Part shown: one piece after another, positions 26,051 to 34,308 of the stretch
Position numbering within the stretch: the first letter of the stretch is position 1
How the letters are laid out: each line of letters begins with the position of its first letter
Assembly (NCBI RefSeq): GCF_900188005.1
Contig: NZ_FZNR01000005.1
Span: 434,001 to 498,000, forward strand
DNA from: Actinoplanes regularis
Lineage (GTDB): Bacteria > Actinomycetota > Actinomycetes > Mycobacteriales > Micromonosporaceae
Direction: 5' to 3'
DNA: 64,000 bases
Position numbers and translations under genes: made by a program
Notes under the pieces: model-generated
What the model was told of the DNA's origin: nothing
Seen by the model: only the letters and a program-made list of their open reading frames with translations
Database searches by the model: none

Positions 26051-26368
26051 ATGGAAGAGACCGCGGTGGGCCAGTTACTGCATCAGCGGGGCTGGCGCAA
26101 AGCGTTCACGGTCGAAGATCGGGTCAACGACTGGGCCTGGATGGTGACCACCGTCGAGAACGGCTACAGCGACGTCGTCGAGGAATACGCCAACGATCTC
26201 TACTGCCGTAACTGGCTCCATGAGGCGTGGCTACTGCTCGATGACCAAACGCTCGTCCGCTGGAACGACCGGATAAGAGACCTGGACGACAGGTTCCGGA
26301 TGGCGACCGTCGACGACGACGGTTACGTGCTGTCGCAGTTCCATCACGGCGGTAAACCGGGAATGTAG
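26051..26368 (+). CDS. Small hypothetical protein
   Basis: 105 residues from the ATG at 26051 (an in-frame TTG at 26018 is possible). Acidic and Trp-rich: MEETAVGQLLHQRGWRKAFT, DRVNDWAWMVTTVENGYSDV, NWLHEAWLLLDDQTLVRWND. It looks like a helical soluble protein; no domain recognised. It lies just before the ltp3 3'-end remnant. Confidence 0.6.
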   Translation: MEETAVGQLLHQRGWRKAFTVEDRVNDWAWMVTTVENGYSDVVEEYANDLYCRNWLHEAWLLLDDQTLVRWNDRIRDLDDRFRMATVDDDGYVLSQFHHGGKPGM

Positions 26369-26479
26369 TGGTGGCAACGCTATCCACACGTTCTCACCGG
26401 CCACCTTGGCGAGGCACTGCGTGCTGCGGGTGCTGTCTGACCGACGGCATGCTCGGGATGTGGCAGGGTCGGACGGACG

Positions 26480-26686
26480 TCAACTACTGCTGACGACCCA
26501 CATCGAGAAGAATTGGGAGCCACCGCCGTACGCGTGGCCGAGCGCCGTCCGCGCCCCGGCCACCCGGTGCTCGCCGGCCCGGCCCATAACCTGCATGGCC
26601 GCGTCGGCGAAGCGCAGCATCCCGGAGGCGCCGATCGGGTTGGTGCAGAGCACCCCGCCGGACGGATTGACCGGCAGCCGCCCGCC
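26480..26686 (-). pseudogene. Remnant of the ltp3 3' end
   Basis: Bases 26486-26686 repeat 30595-30795 with about nine differences in 201 positions. Read on the minus strand they encode the last ~65 residues of Ltp3: LPVNPSGGVLCTNPIGASG, then GMLRFADAAMQVMGRAGEH and SQFFSMWVVSSS, with a stop codon in the same position as ltp3 although the last codons differ (AGT TGA against TCC TGA). Upstream of the GG before LPVN the match ends abruptly and no thiolase sequence follows. It is a 3' fragment, not a gene. Confidence 0.85.
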
Positions 26687-26886
26687 CAGGAACAGCGAGC
26701 GAAGAGACGCCGGCGGTGACGGCGGAGTCGCGACCAGACGCGACTCTCGGATGGCTTACGCCCTTCAGCCGGAACCTCAGTCGATCCGGGATCAGCTCAA
26801 GCACCCGGATGAGAAACTCCTGCCAGCGTTGATTTCATCGCACGCGTATGCGCCCTCCGGCGCCGGGGGCGATTGGTAGCCCCCGG
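26687..26886. other. Unassigned stretch after the ltp3 remnant
   Basis: Together with 26369-26479 this is non-coding as far as I can tell. A plus-strand frame ending at 26879 has a plausible tail (SIRDQLKHPDEKLLPALISS) but no upstream continuation, so it may be the end of a decayed gene. No terminal inverted repeats or transposase fragments are visible. Confidence 0.4.
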
Positions 26887-27720
26887 TCAGGACTGGGCTG
26901 GCGGGCGCTGGCCCAGGTGGCCGCGCTCGGCTGCGACGAAGTTCGCCCAGTCCGCAGCGGCATCGGCCAGTTGCGTCAAGTGCGGTGCCGACGACTGGCG
27001 CGCTCGTTCAGCGCCTAGGTTGGCACATGCGGTCGCGAAGACCTGCACTGCTTCCAGCGAGGCTATCCGCCAGGCTGGCACCTGTTCTGCCCACTGTGCT
27101 GCTTCGGCGGGAGTGTGGCCGGCGCGGATGAGGCGGATGACTGTCAAGGCCGTATCGAGCCAGTCGGCGCCACGACAGGGAATCGCCCAGTCCACGACTG
27201 TGACATTCCCGCCGTCGATCAGGAAATTCTTGGTCGTCATATCGGAATGGACCAGCGTGTCACCGTCGACCAGTTCCGGTGCCACCCAGTTAGCCCATCG
27301 GGCCGTAGCAGCTTGAATCTTGACCGGAGGAGCCGGCGCGGGGATGGTCGACATCGCAGTCAAGGTCGCGACTAATGGTCCGAGGTCCGGTGACCCGGGC
27401 GTTACGTCGATGTGCCGGCCTGGCGCGCGGTCGAAACCCAGGATCGACCAGCCGGTAGCCTCTGCCTGCCACCGCAGCCGCGGCGCGAACGTAGGCATGT
27501 ACGGGTTCAGCTGCGCCTCGCGGCGCTGCATCCACGCGCGGGGATTGTCATCGCGGGCACCTTTGGCGCAGAAAGACTTCCCGGTGCTGGTGTGCAGGAT
27601 CGCCACGACATCGGCGACGGATCCGGCCCCGACCAGTTCCACGTCCGTAACGGTGCCGATCTGCTCGTACACGGCGGCATGTACCTCGGCGGGTAGCGCA
27701 TGCCAGGGAGTGTGAGGCAC
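26887..27720 (-). CDS. Aminoglycoside-phosphotransferase-family kinase
   Basis: 277 residues from the GTG at 27720, chosen for AAGGAGA nine bases upstream; the longer open frame has poor composition. The Brenner-type catalytic segment is LVHSDMTTKNFLIDGG (HxDxxxxN), followed by VTVVDWAIPCRGADWLD, which gives the metal-binding Asp. N-terminal lobe: AKGARDDNPRAWMQRR with a candidate ATP-binding Lys. Such proteins phosphorylate small molecules; only some confer antibiotic resistance. It sits with the Cys-containing protein, a TPR regulator and a NUDIX gene, an arrangement seen in actinomycete accessory loci. Substrate unknown. Confidence 0.85.
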   Translation of the reverse strand: MPHTPWHALPAEVHAAVYEQIGTVTDVELVGAGSVADVVAILHTSTGKSFCAKGARDDNPRAWMQRREAQLNPYMPTFAPRLRWQAEATGWSILGFDRAPGRHIDVTPGSPDLGPLVATLTAMSTIPAPAPPVKIQAATARWANWVAPELVDGDTLVHSDMTTKNFLIDGGNVTVVDWAIPCRGADWLDTALTVIRLIRAGHTPAEAAQWAEQVPAWRIASLEAVQVFATACANLGAERARQSSAPHLTQLADAAADWANFVAAERGHLGQRPPAQS

Positions 27721-27784
27721 GGGACCCGGTCTCCTTCGTCGGCGGTGTGCGACCAGGGTAGGCCGCACACCGCCGACGAGGCGA

Positions 27785-28354
27785 TTACCCGCGGGTAGGG
27801 CTGTCGTGGCACCCGGCGTGGCATTGGTTGCAGTCGATCGCAGAAGCGTCGACGGGCCACAGGTCTGGGTCGATCCGGTACCCGGCGGCCCTGATCGCGA
27901 GGACGGTCGTCTCCAGGCTTCCCCGCATAGGGGAGACGGTGGCGACGCCTTCATGCCCAGCCTGGCCATTCAGCGACGGCGGGTTCGTGTACCGGCAGTC
28001 GCCGGTCTCGCAGTCAGCGGTCATCTGGCCCCCGCTGAGCTGGCGGCCGCCGTCGTCGTCGGGGACATGGTGGATGAACCTGCCGGCGATTCGGTCACAG
28101 AACGCGGCGTAGTCGATGCTGTAGAGGATGAACGTGTGCCAGCCAACGTCGACGATCGGACTGGGCCCGATCGGCTCTGTCGTCACCGCGCAGGCACCCA
28201 GGAAGGCAAGCGCCTGGTCCAGGATGCGGGCGGGCATGTCCGGTGTCATTTCGGGGTGCTCGGCCCTGATCCGGCACTCCAGCCGGGTGAACAGGTCGTC
28301 GGGCAGCAGGGTCTTGCCGTTGGCCAGGGCAGGCGCGTTGGTGATGGTGGACAT
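27785..28354 (-). CDS. Glycine-rich-domain (DUF1399-like) protein with Cys-rich tail
   Basis: 189 residues from the ATG at 28354, preceded by AAGGAGGA. The central VDVGWHTFILYSIDYAAFCD followed by RFIHHVPDD resembles the conserved WHxFI...Y...C...FIHH pattern of bacterial glycine-rich-domain (GRDP/DUF1399) proteins. The second half carries two Cys clusters, CETGDCRY and CNQCHAGCHDS, the latter at the very C-terminus, which could bind metal or form a modified peptide tail. It is co-directional with the kinase 64 bp downstream and divergent from the TPR regulator. Function unknown. Confidence 0.7.
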   Translation of the reverse strand: MSTITNAPALANGKTLLPDDLFTRLECRIRAEHPEMTPDMPARILDQALAFLGACAVTTEPIGPSPIVDVGWHTFILYSIDYAAFCDRIAGRFIHHVPDDDGGRQLSGGQMTADCETGDCRYTNPPSLNGQAGHEGVATVSPMRGSLETTVLAIRAAGYRIDPDLWPVDASAIDCNQCHAGCHDSPTRG

Positions 28355-28622
28355 GTGATCCTCCTTCAATCAGGGACGCAAGGGAGGTGGCCGGGGCGTC
28401 GTGATGCCAACCCGGAACCGCCGCATGGATTCATCAATCAATGCGAATCCGATGTGACTAAGCGGACCACGCCGGCCTCCGGTCGCGGCAGGTTGCGCGT
28501 CTTGCGAGGCCGCTGCCGGAAGTTGTGAGGGGTTGTGCTGAGTTGCGTGCCTCCTGACCGTTGAGCAGGAGCCCACTATCCTGAACACGCCGTGCAACGG
28601 AGCGGATACACGGAGGAGTGGG

Positions 28623-29957
28623 ATGGCTCGTTCGGTCACCAACCACGCTCTGCACGGCCTGCTCATCGAGGCCGACTACAGCCACGGCGCCTTCGCCCGG
28701 CAGGTCAACCACGCCTGTAGCAGCGGCTATGACGCGGCCAGCGTGTACTGGTGGTTACGGGGCCGCCGCCCCGACCCTGCCACTCGCGCCGCCATCACCG
28801 CGGTACTCACTCGACGGCTGCATCGCACCGTCTCCGTCGACCAGCTTGGCTTCGACTACGACCTCAGTGTTGGCCTGGCCTATCCCGGCACCCCCGACGA
28901 GACTGTCGAGATCACCGCCAAGCTGTGGGGCCTGGGCGTTCGCCATGCAGCCTTATTGGCCCTCGCCCCGTACACATCCGACGCCGCCATGCAGACCGCG
29001 TTGGCCTGGCGCTATGACCCCGACGACCCGGACTGGTCACGGACCGGCCCGCGTACCGTCACCGCTGTCGACGTCGAAGCGCTCACCCTGTACGCCAGCC
29101 ACTTCACCGACCTGGACCGGCGCGGCGGTGGAGCCGCCCAAACCCGGATTCTGGTCGCCGACTTCCTGCATCGGCAGGTCGGCCCGATGCTGCACGCCGC
29201 CTACACCGACAGCGTGGGCCGGGCGCTCATGGGCGCCGCGGCCAATCTGGCCGGGCAACTCGCCTACATGGCCTATGACGCCGGGGAACACGGCGCCTCG
29301 TTGCGGCACTACACGACCGCCTTGCGGCTTAGCCGGGCCGCTGGCGACCGCTTGTACGGGGCGCATCTGCTGGCGAACCTCGCCACCCAGGCCGTCTATC
29401 TCGGTCATCCCCGCAACGCCGTCCGGCTGGCTGCCGCTGCCATCGACGGCGCCGGCCGCGCTCCCGCCGCAGTGCGCGCCCGACTGCATTCCGCAGCCGC
29501 TTGCGCACACGCCGTTGCCGGTGACCGCCGTTCCTGCACCAAAGCCCTCGGCGAGGCTCAGAAGGCCATCGATCGGGCGCTTCCCGGAAGCGGACCTGCC
29601 TGGTCGGCCTACTTCAGCCCGGCCCACTTCGCCGGCACCGCGGCACGCTGTTACCGCGATCTGCAGCTACACCGCAAGGCTCTGGTCCACGGGCCGGCCG
29701 CGCTGTGCCTTCCAGCCGACAGCACCCGTACCCACGCCCTACACACGGCGTTGCTGGCCACCGTCCACGCCGCAACCGGCGAGTTGGACGAAGCCTGCCG
29801 CTACGGCGACCAGGCCATTCCACACCTACACACAGTGAAGTCCCAACGAGTCCGGCAACGGCTCGCCGAACTCACCAACCGTCTACGCCCACATCGCACG
29901 GAACCAGTTGTCGCGGAGTTCTTCGACCGGCACCATGAGCTGCTTGCCGCCGCATGA
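28623..29957 (+). CDS. HTH / TPR-type transcriptional regulator
   Basis: 444 residues. The N-terminal ~90 residues (HGAFARQVNHACSSGYDAAS, VYWWLRGRRPDPATRAAITA) form a divergent XRE-like HTH; the rest is TPR-like helices (LAGQLAYMAYDAGEHGASLR, LLANLATQAVYLGHPRNAVR). This is the sporulation-type TPR regulator common in actinomycetes. ATG start with GGAGGAGTGGG upstream. Its stop overlaps the NUDIX start (ATGA), so both are co-translated. It is divergent from the Cys-rich gene and probably controls that side too. Confidence 0.82.
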   Translation: MARSVTNHALHGLLIEADYSHGAFARQVNHACSSGYDAASVYWWLRGRRPDPATRAAITAVLTRRLHRTVSVDQLGFDYDLSVGLAYPGTPDETVEITAKLWGLGVRHAALLALAPYTSDAAMQTALAWRYDPDDPDWSRTGPRTVTAVDVEALTLYASHFTDLDRRGGGAAQTRILVADFLHRQVGPMLHAAYTDSVGRALMGAAANLAGQLAYMAYDAGEHGASLRHYTTALRLSRAAGDRLYGAHLLANLATQAVYLGHPRNAVRLAAAAIDGAGRAPAAVRARLHSAAACAHAVAGDRRSCTKALGEAQKAIDRALPGSGPAWSAYFSPAHFAGTAARCYRDLQLHRKALVHGPAALCLPADSTRTHALHTALLATVHAATGELDEACRYGDQAIPHLHTVKSQRVRQRLAELTNRLRPHRTEPVVAEFFDRHHELLAAA

Positions 29958-30475
29958 CCAGGACCCCGAACGGGACGTCGGCTACCGTCATCCCGGTGAG
30001 TACCTGGATCGAACCTGACCAGTGGTATGCCCAACTCCCCAGCTTCTACGCGACCACCGCAGCCTTGATCACCGAGGCTGTCACCGGCCGGGTCCTACTG
30101 GTGAAACCGACCTACCGCGACCACTGGGCGCTACCCGGCGGCTATCTCGAGGCCGGCGAATACCCCCAGGACGGGTGCGCTCGAGAACTCTACGAAGAAC
30201 TCGGTCTTCACTTCGATGTCGGCGCACTGCTCGTACTCGACTGGGCGCCGCCCATCGGACCACGGCCACGCGCCCTCATCAGCATGACCTTCGACGCCGG
30301 AACACTTCCCACCCCGGCCCCACTACGGTTACCCGCCGACGAACTGTCCGCATACGACTTCCTCGATCCGGACGTCGCCGCCGCCCGGCTACCAGCCGAT
30401 GTCGCGCCCCGCATCGCCGCCGCCATCGAAGCACGCCGCACCGGGCGAGCCGTGTACCTCGCCGGAATGAAGTAG
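29954..30475 (+). CDS. NUDIX hydrolase
   Basis: 173 residues. The Nudix box is intact: GGYLEAGEYPQDGCARELYEE plus LGL, fitting Gx5Ex7REUxEExGU. Preceding strand VLLVKPTYRDHWALPGG is typical. Substrate (a nucleoside diphosphate derivative) cannot be named. Start codon overlaps the regulator stop by four bases. It is the last gene before the ltp3 3' repeat. Confidence 0.88.
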   Translation: MTRTPNGTSATVIPVSTWIEPDQWYAQLPSFYATTAALITEAVTGRVLLVKPTYRDHWALPGGYLEAGEYPQDGCARELYEELGLHFDVGALLVLDWAPPIGPRPRALISMTFDAGTLPTPAPLRLPADELSAYDFLDPDVAAARLPADVAPRIAAAIEARRTGRAVYLAGMK

Positions 30476-30588
30476 AAACCCGGGCTGTCACCACCGCACG
30501 ATTCCTCCGCGCCGTGGACGGCATTCCGCAACTACTGATTTTGCAGGTGTCGGGCTCGGCCTCTGCTTCACGGACCGTTGAAAGATTC

Positions 30589-31734
30589 TCAGGAACTGCT
30601 GACGACCCACATCGAGAAGAATTGGGAGCCGCCGCCGTACGCGTGGCCGAGCGCCGTCCGCGCCCCGGTCACCTGGTGCTCGCCGGCCCGGCCCATCACC
30701 TGCATGGCCGCCTCGGCGAAGCGCAGCATGCCGGAGGCGCCGATCGGGTTGGAGCAGAGCACCCCGCCGGACGGATTGACCGGTAGCCGGCCGCCGATCC
30801 GGGTCTCGCCCGACTCGACGAGCTTCCAGCCCTGCCCGGGCTCGGCGAAGCCCAGATTCTCCAGCCACATCGGCTCGAACCAGGAGAACGGCACGTAGAT
30901 CTCGGCGACGTCGACCTCCTCGAGCGGGTCGGTGATGCCGGCCGCCTGCCACAGCGCCCGGGCCGCCTCGGCGCCGGCCCGCGGGTTCACGTGGTCCTTG
31001 CCGGCGAAGAAGGTGGGCTCGGTACGCATCGCGGTCGCCCGGATCCAGGCCACCGGCCGCTCGCTCGCCTCGGCCGCGGCCTGATCGCCGATCACCACGG
31101 CGCAGGCTCCGTCGGAGGAGGGACAGGTCTCGTCGTACCGCACCGGGTCCCAGAGCATCGCCGAGGAGCGCACCGACTCCAGCGTGATGTCCGGCTGCCG
31201 CAGGTGGGCGTACGGGTTGAGAGCGCCGTTGCGCCGATCCTTGACCGCGACCAGCGCGCCGATGTGGCCCGGCGCGTGCGACCGCCGGATGTAGGCGCGG
31301 ATGTGCGGTGCGAAGTAGCCGCCCGCCCCGGCGCCGATCGGCGCGGTGAACGGCGGCTGGATCGACAGCGCCCACATCGCGTTCGACTCGGACTGCTTCT
31401 CGAACGCGACAGCGAGGACCCGGCGGTGCACCCCGGCCTTGACCAGGGTGGTCGCCACGTTCGCGGTGGCGCCGCCCACCGAACCGGCCGTGTGCACCCG
31501 CAGCAGCGGACGACCGGCCGCACCGAGCGCCTGCGCCAGGAACAGTTCGGGCATCATCACGCCCTCGAACAGGTCGGGCGCCTTGCCGAGTACCACCGCG
31601 TCGATCTGCGGCCACTCGACACCGGCGTCCTCCAGGGCCCGGTCGATCGCCTCCCGGCACAACCCGGCCATCGACACGTCGGTGCGCCGCGTCCGGTGAT
31701 GCGTCTGCCCGGTCCCCAGCACGGCCGCCCGCAT
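30589..31734 (-). CDS. ltp3: Steroid thiolase-fold lipid-transfer protein, Ltp3-like
   Basis: 381 residues from the ATG at 31734, seven bases after GGAGG; in-frame GTG and TTG lie just before. Thiolase fold without an obvious full set of thiolase catalytic residues: LRVHTAGSVGGATANVATTL, SDGACAVVIGDQAAAE, VDVAEIYVPFSWFEPMWLEN, NPSGGVLCSNPIGASGMLRF, GHAYGGGSQFFSM. It matches the SCP-x-type Ltp3 (Rv3523) of the KstR regulon, which works with Ltp4 and a DUF35 partner in retro-aldol or thiolytic cleavage of steroid CoA esters. Gene order DUF35-ltp4-ltp3 is as in Rv3521-Rv3523. Its start region is tandemly duplicated upstream. Confidence 0.88.
   Translation of the reverse strand: MRAAVLGTGQTHHRTRRTDVSMAGLCREAIDRALEDAGVEWPQIDAVVLGKAPDLFEGVMMPELFLAQALGAAGRPLLRVHTAGSVGGATANVATTLVKAGVHRRVLAVAFEKQSESNAMWALSIQPPFTAPIGAGAGGYFAPHIRAYIRRSHAPGHIGALVAVKDRRNGALNPYAHLRQPDITLESVRSSAMLWDPVRYDETCPSSDGACAVVIGDQAAAEASERPVAWIRATAMRTEPTFFAGKDHVNPRAGAEAARALWQAAGITDPLEEVDVAEIYVPFSWFEPMWLENLGFAEPGQGWKLVESGETRIGGRLPVNPSGGVLCSNPIGASGMLRFAEAAMQVMGRAGEHQVTGARTALGHAYGGGSQFFSMWVVSSS
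30595..30795. repeat. 201-bp direct repeat (ltp3 3' end), partner of 26486-26686
   Basis: About nine mismatches over 201 bases, same orientation, 4109 bp apart. The two copies bracket the kinase, Cys-rich, TPR-regulator and NUDIX genes. One copy is the functional ltp3 end, the other the remnant. No integrase or terminal inverted repeats are visible between them. Confidence 0.85.
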
Positions 31735-31740
31735 CACCAA

Positions 31741-31852
31741 GCCTCCAGGTCGTCGTGTGTCCGCCCGGTCCTCAGCACGGCCGCCCGCATCACCAAGCCT
31801 CCAGGTCGTCGTGTGTCCGCCCGGTCCTCAGCACGGCCGCCCGCATCACTTC
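31741..31852. repeat. 56-bp tandem repeat duplicating the ltp3 translation start
   Basis: Two perfect or near-perfect 56-bp units (31741-31796 and 31797-31852) follow a diverged third unit that is the ltp3 start itself (ends at 31740). On the minus strand each extra unit gives GGAGG, an ATG (31846, then 31790) and an 18-codon frame MRAAVLRTGRTHDDLEAW whose TGA shares a base with the next ATG. The first ATG also overlaps the ltp4 stop (TGATG). The result is ltp4, two coupled mini-frames, then ltp3. Confidence 0.9.
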
Positions 31853-32901
31853 GCCTCCAGGACGCACACGAGATTCTGTTGCAGCGCCGGCCCACTGGTC
31901 GCGTGCCCGGCCGCTTTACGGGCCCGCCCGGACATCACCTGCTCGGCCGCCGCACCGATCCGGGCCAGGCCGGCCGAGAACATCGGGTTGCCGCAGAGCG
32001 CGCCGCCGGACGGATTGATCCTGACCCGGTCGCCCAGCCCGAGCGCGGCGCGCAGCAGCAGCTCCTGATGGGTGAACGGGGCATGCAACTCGGCCACGTC
32101 GAGGTCGCCGGGCAGGCCGGCCGCCTCGGCCGCGGCGGTCGCCGACGGCACGCGGGTCAGGTCACGCTCGCCGAGGCCCTGCGGGTCGATCCGGTGCGCC
32201 ACTCCACTGATCCAGGCCCGTCGCGGCTGCCGCCGGGCACGTTCCCCGGCGGCCAGCACCAGCGCGGCCGCGCCGTCCGAGACCGGCGCGCAGTCGTGCG
32301 CCCGCAGCGGGTCGGCCAGATAGGGCGCGTCCAGCAATTCGTCGATTTTGAAAACCCCGGAGATCTGCGCGTACGGGTTTGCCGCCGCGTCCGCCCGGCT
32401 GCGCGCCGCGACCTCGGCCATCGCCCGCTCGGTGACGATCCCGGCGTCCAGCGCGAAGCGGGCCTGCAACGCGGCCACGCTCACCGAGTCGGGCCACAGC
32501 GGCGCGGTCACGTACGGGTCCAGTTGCAGCGCGAGGACCCGGCGCAACAGACCGGCCGACGACTTCCCGAAGCCGTAGACCAGCGCGGTCTCCGCCTCCC
32601 CGGCCAGAATCTTCACGTACGCCTCGTAGAACGCCCAGGCCGCGTCCATCTCCACGTGCGACTCGCAGATCGGCGGGTACGCCCCGATCGCGTCGACCGC
32701 GTTGACGAACGAGAACGCCCGCCCGGCCAGGTAGTCCGACGAGCCGGAGCACCAGAAGTCCACCTCCCGCCGGTCGAGCCCCGCCGCGGCGAGCGCCCGC
32801 TGGAAGATCGGCACGAGCGTCTCGACGCCGCTGGTGGTGCCGGCCGACGGCAGGCACGGCGCCTGCGCGAAGCCGATGACCGCGACCTCCGGCGTACTCA
32901 C
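31846..32901 (-). CDS. ltp4: Steroid thiolase-fold lipid-transfer protein, Ltp4-like
   Basis: 351 residues, GTG start with GGAGGG four bases upstream. Thiolase-like landmarks: VAVIGFAQAPCLPSAGTTSG, ESHVEMDAAWAFYEAYVKIL, VSDGAAALVLAAGERARRQP, DVAELHAPFTHQELLL, INPSGGALCGNPMFSAGLAR. Length and order agree with Rv3522 (Ltp4). It likely forms a complex with Ltp3 and the DUF35 protein in steroid CoA-ester degradation in the cytoplasm. A TnpB element now separates it from the DUF35 gene and the KstR-like promoter, so its expression may depend on reading through that element antisense or on a new promoter. Confidence 0.85.
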   Translation of the reverse strand: MSTPEVAVIGFAQAPCLPSAGTTSGVETLVPIFQRALAAAGLDRREVDFWCSGSSDYLAGRAFSFVNAVDAIGAYPPICESHVEMDAAWAFYEAYVKILAGEAETALVYGFGKSSAGLLRRVLALQLDPYVTAPLWPDSVSVAALQARFALDAGIVTERAMAEVAARSRADAAANPYAQISGVFKIDELLDAPYLADPLRAHDCAPVSDGAAALVLAAGERARRQPRRAWISGVAHRIDPQGLGERDLTRVPSATAAAEAAGLPGDLDVAELHAPFTHQELLLRAALGLGDRVRINPSGGALCGNPMFSAGLARIGAAAEQVMSGRARKAAGHATSGPALQQNLVCVLEAK

Positions 32902-33038
32902 CGGACCCTCCGGAGGGTGTCTTGGGTTTCATGTCGGGGAGGAATTCGGACTCCGCCCGAAGCAGACGACTCGAGAAGATGATTCGGTGGTCGGCGGTAT
33001 GTCGCCCTTTGCCTACCATCCGTTGTAGATTTTCGAAC

Positions 33039-34247
33039 ATGCGTTCGGCGTACAGGTGTCGGGCTTACCCGACACCTGAACAGGCTGCGGTGTTCAACCG
33101 CACCTTTGGATGTGTACGCCTGGTGTGGAACAAGACTCTCGCCGACTGACGTGCGGCCTACCGCCTGCGTGGTGAGTCGACCTCGTACAAGCAGACTGAC
33201 GCGGCGTTGACAGACTGGAAGAAGACGCAGGAGTTGGCGTTTCTGTCCGAAGTGTCCTGCGTCCCGTTGCGGCAGAGGTTGCGCCATCAGCACACCGCTT
33301 TCAAAAGCTTCTTCGACGGCCGAGCGCGGTATCCACGGTTCAAGAGCCGTAACGGCCGGCAGCCGGCGCACTACACCCGCTCTGGGTTCCGGATGAAGAA
33401 TGGCCAGCTGCATGTCGCGAAGATTGACGGGCCTTTGGCGGTGACTTGGTCGTGGCCTGGTATCGACCTGGTTCGCCTGGATCCGAGCATGGTCGCGATC
33501 TCCCGCGAGTCGGATGGCCGTTGGTATGTGGCGTTCGCCGTTGACGCCGACGAGCCTGCCTCGATCGAGTCGACCGGGCATGACGTTGGCGTCGACCTCG
33601 GCATTAAGGACTTCGCGGTGACATCCGATGGCCAGCGGATCAGCAACCCGCGGCACCTGGAACGTAAGGCTCGCAGTCTCGCGCGTTACCAGCGGCGGCT
33701 GGCCCGCTGCCGGGACGGGTCCGCGAATCGGCGCAAAGCCAAGGCCAAGGTCGCTCGTGCGCATCGTAAGGTCCGCAACGCCCGCGCTGACTTGCTGCAC
33801 AAGACCAGCACCAGCCTGGTGCGACGCGCTGATCTGATCGTGGTCGAGGATTTGGCCGTGAAGAACATGCTCGGCAACCGGCGGCTGGCGCGGGCCGTAT
33901 CCGACTGCGGGTGGGGCGAGTTCCGGCGCCAGCTTACCTACAAATGCGAGCGTACTGGTCGGACCCTTGTGGCGATCGACCGCTGGTACCCCAGCTCGAA
34001 GACCTGTTCGACGTGTGGATATCTGCTCGCCGAACTGGACCTTTCTGTCCGGGCGTGGACGTGCCCGGGCTGTCGCGCCCGGCACGACCGGGATCTGAAC
34101 GCGGCCAAGAACATTCTTGCGGCTGGTCGAGCCGTAGCCCAGCATGCGCTGGGCGATGCCTGCGGAGCTGATGTAAGACGGCAAGGGTCATTCCTTCCGC
34201 GATCGGCTATGAAACAGGAAGCCCCCGCCGCAAGACGGTCGGCGTAA
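33039..34247 (+). pseudogene. tnpB: IS200/IS605-type TnpB (RNA-guided nuclease) with in-frame stop
   Basis: The ATG at 33039 opens MRSAYRCRAYPTPEQAAVFN, then VRLVWNKTLAD, and a TGA at 33147-33149; the same frame continues RAAYRLRGESTSYKQ through to 34247. Without the stop it would be about 402 residues, normal for TnpB. RuvC residues are all present: Asp in HDVGVDLGIKDFAV, Glu in LIVVEDLAVKNML, Asp in ARHDRDLNAAKNIL, with the zinc ribbon CSTCG and CPGC. Only codon 37 is broken, so translation could restart at a downstream TTG (33207) and give an N-truncated protein. No tnpA is nearby. Confidence 0.9.
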
Positions 34248-34308
34248 GCCGGATCGGCCGCAAGGCCGATGGGAATCCCCATTCCTTCAGGAAGGGGGAA
34301 GAAGTCAA
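34248..34308 (+). ncRNA. Transposon right end with omega-RNA 3' hairpins
   Basis: Directly after tnpB are two hairpins: ATCGGCC-GCAA-GGCCGAT (34253-34270, perfect 7-bp stem) and CCCC-a-TTCC-TTCA-GGAA-GGGG (34277-34297), followed by GAAGTCAA. This is the familiar right-end pattern of actinobacterial IS605-type TnpB elements, and in characterised TnpB systems the omega RNA spans the tnpB 3' end and this right end. The RNA probably begins inside tnpB. The guide would be the bases right after the element end near 34308, reading into the DUF35 gene. Confidence 0.6.

Noticed and set aside
26480..26686. Independent small gene encoding a thiolase tail
   Set aside because: No start, no N-terminal thiolase sequence, and near identity to the ltp3 3' end; treated as a remnant.
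31690..31860. Possible CRISPR array
   Set aside because: Only two directly adjoining 56-bp units with no spacers; it is a tandem duplication of the ltp3 start.
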